64,000 nucleotides of DNA from Pseudomonas knackmussii B13 (lineage in GTDB: Bacteria > Pseudomonadota > Gammaproteobacteria > Pseudomonadales > Pseudomonadaceae): the NCBI RefSeq assembly GCF_000689415.1, contig NZ_HG322950.1:4471501-4535500 (forward strand), read 5' to 3'. Of this stretch, positions 59,511-64,000 are shown piece after piece. The position numbers and the translations under genes are program-made. Positions within the stretch are counted from its first letter, which is position 1. Every line of letters starts with the position of its first letter. Below the pieces are notes generated by a model. That model had not been told where the DNA came from. It did no database searches and saw only the letters and a program-made list of their open reading frames with translations.

Positions 59511-60596
59511 TCAGTCGGGGAAACGCACCCGCACCTCGCGGCTGCCGGGGCGGCCCTGGCAGGCCAGGGTCCAGCCTTCGGCCAGTTCGGCGGGGCTGAG
59601 CACGTCGTTGCGTGGCAACAGCACTTCACCCTGCTCCACCTTGCACATGCAGGCGCCGCAGAAGCCTTCCTCGCAGGAGGCCGGCGCAGCCAGCCCCGCC
59701 TTGCGGAAGCTTTCCAGCAACGTGTCTCCGGCGCTGCAGGGCACTTCGTGCTCGGCGCCGTCCAGGTGGACCCGCAGGCTTTCCACCGTGACTTCCGCAG
59801 CCGCACTGCGCGCCTGTTCGTCGGCGGCCGCGAGTTCGTCCGGGTCGGCCGGCGAGACGAAGCGTTCGACGTGGATGCGCGCGGGTTCGACGCCGACGTC
59901 CAGCAGCGTGTTCTCCACCGTGTCCATGAACGGACCCGGACCGCAGATGAAGCATTCGGCCTCTTCCCAGCCACGCAGCAGGTGGCGCACTTCGGCGGCG
60001 CTGAGGAAGCCCTGCAGGCTGTCCAGCACGTGGATCACCTGCAGGCGCTGGCCGTGTTCGCGCACCAGCTCGCGCAGGGCTTCGCGGAAGATCACCGAGT
60101 CGGCGTCGCGGTTGGCGTACACCAGGCGGATGTGGCAATCGCCATCGGCCAGCGCCGCGCGGAGGATGGAGAACACCGGGGTGATCCCCGATCCGCCGCC
60201 GAACAGCAGCAGGTCGCGCTTGGCATCACCGAGGTGGAAGTGCCCCGCCGGTGGCAGGACCTCCAGTTCGTCGCCGGGACGCACCCGGTCATTCATCCAG
60301 TTCGACACCCGCCCGCCGGCCACCCGCTTGATGGTGACCCGTGGGCGCGCGTCGAGGCCGGGGGTGCTGGACATCGAGTAGCAGCGCGTCAGGCGCTTGC
60401 CATCGACCGTCACGCGGAAGCCGAGGAACTGGCCGGCGCGGTACTGGAAGCGCCCGGCGAGTTCCGCCGGGACCTCCAGCACCAGCGAGCGGGCGTCGGC
60501 GGTTTCCTCGATCACCTCGGCGACCCGCAGGCGGAAGGCGCCGCCCGCCTCGACCGGCGGCATCGGGATCAGGGTCTGCGCACTGCCCATGTCCAT
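59511..60596 (-). CDS. kshB: KshB, reductase component of 3-ketosteroid 9alpha-hydroxylase
   Basis: A 361-residue class IA-type oxygenase reductase. The FAD domain has RCYSMSSTPG, the NAD domain LLLFGGGSGITPVFSILR and ECFICGPGPFMD, and the C-terminal plant-type [2Fe-2S] domain CEEGFCGACMCKVEQGEV with a later Cys in LACQGRPG. The order FAD-NAD-ferredoxin and the length match KshB. It passes electrons from NADH to KshA. It is the last gene of the hsaB operon. Confidence 0.9.
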   Translation of the reverse strand: MDMGSAQTLIPMPPVEAGGAFRLRVAEVIEETADARSLVLEVPAELAGRFQYRAGQFLGFRVTVDGKRLTRCYSMSSTPGLDARPRVTIKRVAGGRVSNWMNDRVRPGDELEVLPPAGHFHLGDAKRDLLLFGGGSGITPVFSILRAALADGDCHIRLVYANRDADSVIFREALRELVREHGQRLQVIHVLDSLQGFLSAAEVRHLLRGWEEAECFICGPGPFMDTVENTLLDVGVEPARIHVERFVSPADPDELAAADEQARSAAAEVTVESLRVHLDGAEHEVPCSAGDTLLESFRKAGLAAPASCEEGFCGACMCKVEQGEVLLPRNDVLSPAELAEGWTLACQGRPGSREVRVRFPD

Positions 60597-60603
60597 TCCT
60601 CGC

Positions 60604-61359
60604 TCAGACGCCGCCGATCAGCTGCGCGTTGTCCACGCGGATCTCGGCGCCGTTGATGAAGCGCGACTCGTCCGAGGCCAGGAACAGCACCACGTTGGCG
60701 ATATCGCGCGGGGCGCACATGCGGTTCTTCGGATCGGCATCGAGCACGTCCTGGGGAATCGCCTGGCCGCCGGCCAGGGCCTGGGTCATGGGGGTGTTCA
60801 CGCCGTCCGGGTGCACGCTGTTGCAGCGGATGCGATAGCCGTGGTTCTTGCAGTGGATGGCGATGGAGCGGGTCAGCGCGGCCACCGCGCCCTTGGACGC
60901 CGAGTAGGCGCAGAACTCCGCCATGCCGCCGAGCGCGGCCACCGAGGACATGTTGACGATGGAGCCGCCGCCGCTGTCCTTCATCGCCGCGATGGCGTGC
61001 TTGCAGCCGAGGAAGTAGCCGTCGCCGTTGATGGTCTGCACCTTGCGCCACAGCTCCAGGCTGGTGTCCTCGATGTTGGCCATGGCCAGGATGGCGGCGT
61101 TGTTGACCAGCACGTCGAGGCGGCCGAAACGCTCCAGGGTGAGCTTGATCACCTGCTTCCAGTCGTCTTCGCTGGCGATGTCGTGGCGGATGAACAGGGC
61201 GTTGTCGCCGATTTCCGCTGCGGCGGCGCGTCCGGCCTCTTCGTTGAGGTCGGTGAGCACCACGCGGGCGCCCTCGGCGGCCAGCAGTTTGGCGTCCTCG
61301 CGGCCGATGCCGCTGGCGGCGCCGGTGACGATACAGACCTTGCCTTGCATACGGTTCAT
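60604..61359 (-). CDS. 3beta/17beta-hydroxysteroid dehydrogenase-like SDR
   Basis: A 251-residue SDR with strong similarity to the 3beta/17beta-HSD of Comamonas testosteroni: VTGAASGIG, NNAA in place of NNAG, GCKHAIAAMKDSGGGSIVNM, SSVAALGGMAEFCAYSASK, and the telltale RCNSVHPDGVNTPMTQAL and VLFLASDESRFINGAEIRVD. It would oxidise 3beta- or 17beta-hydroxy groups to ketones at entry to the pathway. It lies between the KSTD-like gene and kshB with short gaps (12 and 7 bases). Confidence 0.82.
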   Translation of the reverse strand: MNRMQGKVCIVTGAASGIGREDAKLLAAEGARVVLTDLNEEAGRAAAAEIGDNALFIRHDIASEDDWKQVIKLTLERFGRLDVLVNNAAILAMANIEDTSLELWRKVQTINGDGYFLGCKHAIAAMKDSGGGSIVNMSSVAALGGMAEFCAYSASKGAVAALTRSIAIHCKNHGYRIRCNSVHPDGVNTPMTQALAGGQAIPQDVLDADPKNRMCAPRDIANVVLFLASDESRFINGAEIRVDNAQLIGGV

Positions 61360-61371
61360 GCTTGTTTTCCT

Positions 61372-63033
61372 TCAGGCGGTTTCGGGAGTGGCGGCATGAG
61401 CCTGCGTCGCCACATGGGCGGCGGCGCGGCGGCCGGAATACACGCAGTCGGCGATCGACAGACCGGATACGTAGAGGTTGGAAGCGACGCCCACGGCGTT
61501 GCGTCCGGCGCTGTACAGCCCCGGTATCGGCTCACCGGAGTCGTCCAGCACGCGGCCGCTGCGCTCGCACACGCGCAGGCCGCCGAGGGTGATCGCCGGG
61601 CACGGATAGAGCTGGCTGTCCACCGACAGGTCGAGGGCGTACCAGGGGCCATCGTCGAGGTCGGCGAGCATCGCAGGCGACTTGCCGAAGGCGTCGGTGT
61701 GCTCGCCGCGCGCCGCCCGGCTGTATTCCTCCAGGGTGCGGCGCAGGTTGCCGGCGGGGACGCCGATGGCCTCGGCAAGGGCTTCCACGCTGTCGCCGCG
61801 GCGGCGGTTGAACAGCAGGTTGAGCAGCACCGGCAGGCGCTGGAACGACCACACCTTGCCCGGCCCGACCTGGCGCAGCGACTCGCGCAACAGGGTGCGG
61901 TCGAGGATCAGGATGGCGCGGCCGCCGTTCTCCTCGACCATCGCGTGGCCGAGCTTGGCGCCGTACACCTCTTCGTTGCAGTAGCGCTCGCCGGCGGCGT
62001 TGACGACGACCCCGCGGGCCCAGGCCAGCGGCGGGTTGATGAAGCGCCAGGCGCTGACCTTGTCCATGCGCGCCGGCACCGCGCCGACGCCGGCGCCCAG
62101 GCGGATGCCGCTGCCATCGCAGCCCGGCGTGCCCAGCGGCAGCGCCGGCAGGTAGCGCGGCGCGTGCTCGCCGAGCATCTCGCGGTTGAAGACGAAGCCG
62201 CCGGCGCTGAGCAGCACGCCCTTGCGAGCGCGCAGCAGCAGCGGCCGCGCATGCTCCTCTTCGATGCGCCGCAGGTTCGCGCTCATGCGCTCGGCCAGCG
62301 GCGGTGCATAGGGATGGATGGCCGTGGCCCAGCGTGCCAGGCGTGCGTGTCGGCGCGCGGCAGCGCTGCCCGGTGGCAGGCGCCAGGCTTCGACGCCGAC
62401 CACGGCGCCTTCGCTGTCGAGCACCAGGCGGCGGACCTCGCACTGGCTGTAGAGCAGCACGCCCTTGGCTTTTGCGCTGCTGCGCAACGCGGCGAAAAGC
62501 GCGGCGCCGGACATGCCGCGCCCCTTGGTGCGATGCCCGCGCGGCGCCGGCTTGGCCAGGCTGGCGTAGGCCGGCACCGACTCGTTGCCGGAGTAGTACA
62601 GGTAGTAGCGGTCGCTGGGGTAGGAGGTCTTGTGCGGCGGCACGCTGGCTTCGAAGCGCGCGCCCTGGCGTTCCAGCCAGGCCAGCTGCTCGACGCTGCG
62701 CAGGCAGAAATCGCGCAGGGTCTCGGGCTTCACCGCGTCGCCGACCTCTTCGCGCAGATAGGTGAACATCGTCTCCGGGTCGTCGGCATAGCCGGCCTGC
62801 GCCTGGTAGGGCGTGCCGCCGCCGGCATAGACCACGCCGCCGCTGCGCGCCGTGGCGCCGCCGCCGGCGAAGCGGTCCAGGGCCACGACTGCCAGCCCGC
62901 GCTCGCGCGCCTCGAGGGCGGCGCAGGCGCCGGCGCCGCCGAAGCCGACCACCAGCAGGTCGGTCTCGGCATCCCAGTTCGGTGTTTCCCCGACGCCCAG
63001 GCGCAGAGGCTGCAGCGGTTGCGTGGCGGCCAT
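61372..63033 (-). CDS. 3-ketosteroid dehydrogenase-like FAD flavoprotein
   Basis: A 553-residue flavoprotein of the fumarate reductase/KSTD group. The FAD motif is VVGFGGAGACAALEA (residues 29-43), then GGGATARSGGVVYAGGGTPY, and a C-terminal FAD region GLYSAGRNAVGVASNLYVSG. The ending resembles the 3-ketosteroid delta4-(5alpha)-dehydrogenase side of the family more than the delta1 enzyme, but I cannot settle which bond it oxidises. The operon with hsaB, an HSD and kshB supports a ring A dehydrogenation. It starts 4 bases after the hsaB stop. Confidence 0.78.
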   Translation of the reverse strand: MAATQPLQPLRLGVGETPNWDAETDLLVVGFGGAGACAALEARERGLAVVALDRFAGGGATARSGGVVYAGGGTPYQAQAGYADDPETMFTYLREEVGDAVKPETLRDFCLRSVEQLAWLERQGARFEASVPPHKTSYPSDRYYLYYSGNESVPAYASLAKPAPRGHRTKGRGMSGAALFAALRSSAKAKGVLLYSQCEVRRLVLDSEGAVVGVEAWRLPPGSAAARRHARLARWATAIHPYAPPLAERMSANLRRIEEEHARPLLLRARKGVLLSAGGFVFNREMLGEHAPRYLPALPLGTPGCDGSGIRLGAGVGAVPARMDKVSAWRFINPPLAWARGVVVNAAGERYCNEEVYGAKLGHAMVEENGGRAILILDRTLLRESLRQVGPGKVWSFQRLPVLLNLLFNRRRGDSVEALAEAIGVPAGNLRRTLEEYSRAARGEHTDAFGKSPAMLADLDDGPWYALDLSVDSQLYPCPAITLGGLRVCERSGRVLDDSGEPIPGLYSAGRNAVGVASNLYVSGLSIADCVYSGRRAAAHVATQAHAATPETA

Positions 63034-63037
63034 GGCG

Positions 63038-63556
63038 TCAGCCCGCCGCCGCCATGCTCGGCGCCTGGGCGGCGACGGCGGTGGTGTAGGTGCCGTTCAC
63101 GTAGATCAGCGGCGTGATGCTCGGGGTATGGCGGATCTCGCGGATGCGCCCGATGAAGATGGTGTGGGTGCCGTAGGCGAAGCGGCCGTCCTGCTCGCAG
63201 ATCAGGCTGGCCTGGGCATCGCCCAGGTAGGGCACGCCGCCTTCGGCGGTGCGCCAGTCGCCGCTGGCGAAGCGGCCCTCGCCTTTCACCGGGCCGCTGC
63301 ACAGGTGCGACAGGTGCTCCTGCTCCTGGCCGAGGATGTTCACGCAGAAGTCGGCGCCGGCCTCCAGCACGCGGTGCAGGGAGGCGGTCTTGTTCACGCA
63401 GATCAGCAGCGACGGCGGCTCGGTGGACAGCGAATCGACCGCGGTGGCGGACATGGCGAAGCGTTCCTTGCCGTCGCTGGTGGTGATGATGGTCACCGAC
63501 TTGGCCAGCCGGCGCATGGCCTGGAGCATGTCGGCTTTCAGATTGTCTTGGCTCAT
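63038..63556 (-). CDS. hsaB: HsaB-like flavin reductase of the 3-HSA hydroxylase
   Basis: A 172-residue flavin reductase-domain protein (MSQDNLKADMLQAMRRLAKS, TIITTSDGKERFAMSATAVD, EPPSLLICVNKTASLHRVL, GADFCVNILGQEQEHLS). It supplies reduced FMN to HsaA, which hydroxylates 3-HSA to the catechol 3,4-DHSA. I chose ATG 63556: GAGG lies upstream and the site 3 promoter ends 38 bases before it; the open frame further upstream would overlap that promoter. Confidence 0.88.
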   Translation of the reverse strand: MSQDNLKADMLQAMRRLAKSVTIITTSDGKERFAMSATAVDSLSTEPPSLLICVNKTASLHRVLEAGADFCVNILGQEQEHLSHLCSGPVKGEGRFASGDWRTAEGGVPYLGDAQASLICEQDGRFAYGTHTIFIGRIREIRHTPSITPLIYVNGTYTTAVAAQAPSMAAAG

Positions 63557-63594
63557 CGCACGGGACCTCGCTGGGGTTCGTTGTTGTGCGATGG

Positions 63595-63639
63595 ATTCTC
63601 TGGCGGGCCCGCCTGCGCAACATCGTCCGAGGGGACTAG
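63595..63639 (-). promoter_or_regulatory. Steroid-regulon promoter, site 3 (hsaB / hsaA divergent region)
   Basis: On the minus strand, CTAGTCCCctcGGACGAT occupies 63639-63622 and GAGAAT occupies the -10 position (63600-63595). The 10 bases after the box and the GAATCC at the hexamer match site 1. The box lies 140 bases upstream of the divergent hsaA start, almost the same distance as site 2 from its divergent LuxR gene (138). Confidence 0.7.
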
Positions 63640-63779
63640 TCGGCCCGGCGTCCGCGGCGCGCGGGGATATGGTCCGTTTGAAGGATGCCGCCCCGTGCCG
63701 GCATTGCTCCAATGCCTCGCGAAGGGACCGACACGGCCCCGAGCGCAGCCCTGCGGGGCTATCACAGGAGAACAACAAG

Positions 63780-64000
63780 ATGCTCGACCAAGACCTGATC
63801 CGTCAGCGCCTGCGCCAGCGCGCCCGCGAACTGGTGCCGGTGCTGCGCGAACGCGCCGCCGAGGCTGCGCGCGCGGGCCGGCTGCCGGAAGAGACCATTC
63901 GCGATTTCCACGACGCCGGCTTCTTCCGCATCCTCCAGCCGGCGCGCTGGGAAGGCTACGAACTGGAGCCCAAGGACTTCTTCGAGGTGCAGATGACCCT
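63780..64000 (+). CDS. hsaA: HsaA, oxygenase component of 3-HSA 4-hydroxylase (partial)
   Basis: The first 73 codons of an acyl-CoA dehydrogenase-fold flavin monooxygenase, running off the right edge. The N-terminus (LPEETIRDFHDAGFFRILQP then ARWEGYELEP) follows the HsaA pattern closely. HsaA uses reduced flavin from HsaB to hydroxylate 3-HSA at C4; the product is then cleaved by the HsaC-like enzyme encoded at 9414-10310. CAGGAG precedes the start by 9 bases. Confidence 0.85.
   Translation, partial: MLDQDLIRQRLRQRARELVPVLRERAAEAARAGRLPEETIRDFHDAGFFRILQPARWEGYELEPKDFFEVQMT

Noticed and set aside
60397..63117. A 906-codon plus-strand frame opposite the SDR and flavoprotein genes
   Set aside because: Antisense shadow; the minus strand carries complete SDR and KSTD-like motifs with proper starts and spacing.
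1..64000. tRNA or rRNA genes, or a CRISPR array
   Set aside because: I saw no cloverleaf-like segments, rRNA-like conserved runs or regularly spaced direct repeats with unique spacers.

Overview
The window reads as chromosomal DNA of a high-GC Pseudomonas, probably near the aeruginosa/citronellolis/nitroreducens side of the genus. Pointers are the strong GC bias at third codon positions, an OprD-family porin, two DUF2790 small exported proteins, and two families of short palindromic intergenic repeats (GTAGGAGCG type and GGCGCATAACC type). The species call is inference.

Two blocks carry steroid catabolism genes and flank about 36 kb of unrelated accessory genes. The left block (630-10310, all minus strand) is one tightly packed operon. 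It encodes a TesB/HsaC-type extradiol dioxygenase followed by the steroid C/D-ring (HIP) module: ipdA, ipdB, a crotonase, ipdC, an EchA20-like crotonase, the ipdE1/ipdE2 acyl-CoA dehydrogenase pair, a FadA6-like thiolase and an IpdF-like SDR. The ipdA reading frame is broken by an apparent 1-nt deletion near 9325-9335.

The right block (46707-64000) has four transcription units. The first is kshA, three SDRs, a SnoaL/NTF2-fold protein, an Old-Yellow-Enzyme-like reductase and a FadD3-like ligase (53563 to 46707, minus). The second is a TeiR/TesR-like LuxR regulator (53778-54923, plus). The third is an SDR with a second FadD3-like ligase (57442 to 55058, minus). The fourth is hsaB, a 3-ketosteroid dehydrogenase-like flavoprotein, a 3beta/17beta-HSD-like SDR and kshB (63556 to 59511, minus), with hsaA starting divergently at 63780 and running off the window. 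A HipB/HipA pair (57694-59426) sits between two of these units.

The four minus-strand steroid operons share one promoter design. A CTAGTCCCnnnGGACGAT box lies at exactly the same distance from a -10-like hexamer, about -51 to -34 from the predicted start site. That is a class II activator layout, and the LuxR-type gene inside the cluster is the natural candidate regulator. Mycobacteria instead control the HIP genes with the TetR repressor KstR2; no TetR gene is visible here.

The middle region (10.5-46.6 kb) holds an aldehyde dehydrogenase/carboxymuconolactone decarboxylase-like/quinone reductase operon with a divergent LysR gene, a BRO-N gene next to a complete IS3-family element (1245 bp, GCC target duplication), and an AT-richer stretch with a long-chain acyl-CoA synthetase, cupin and DHA2 transporter. 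It continues with a diiron protein and AraC regulator, a cyanate module (cynR, cynS, DUF2790, cynT), a secreted four-repeat protein, MarC and VIT-like membrane proteins, gfa, an amidohydrolase/hydrolase/MFS operon, an isochorismatase-family gene with a GlxA-type regulator, and a DoxX/OprD pair. Three loci here look like products of internal deletions: a LysR-BRO chimera, a winged-helix/C-terminal-domain remnant, and an alpha/beta-hydrolase remnant.
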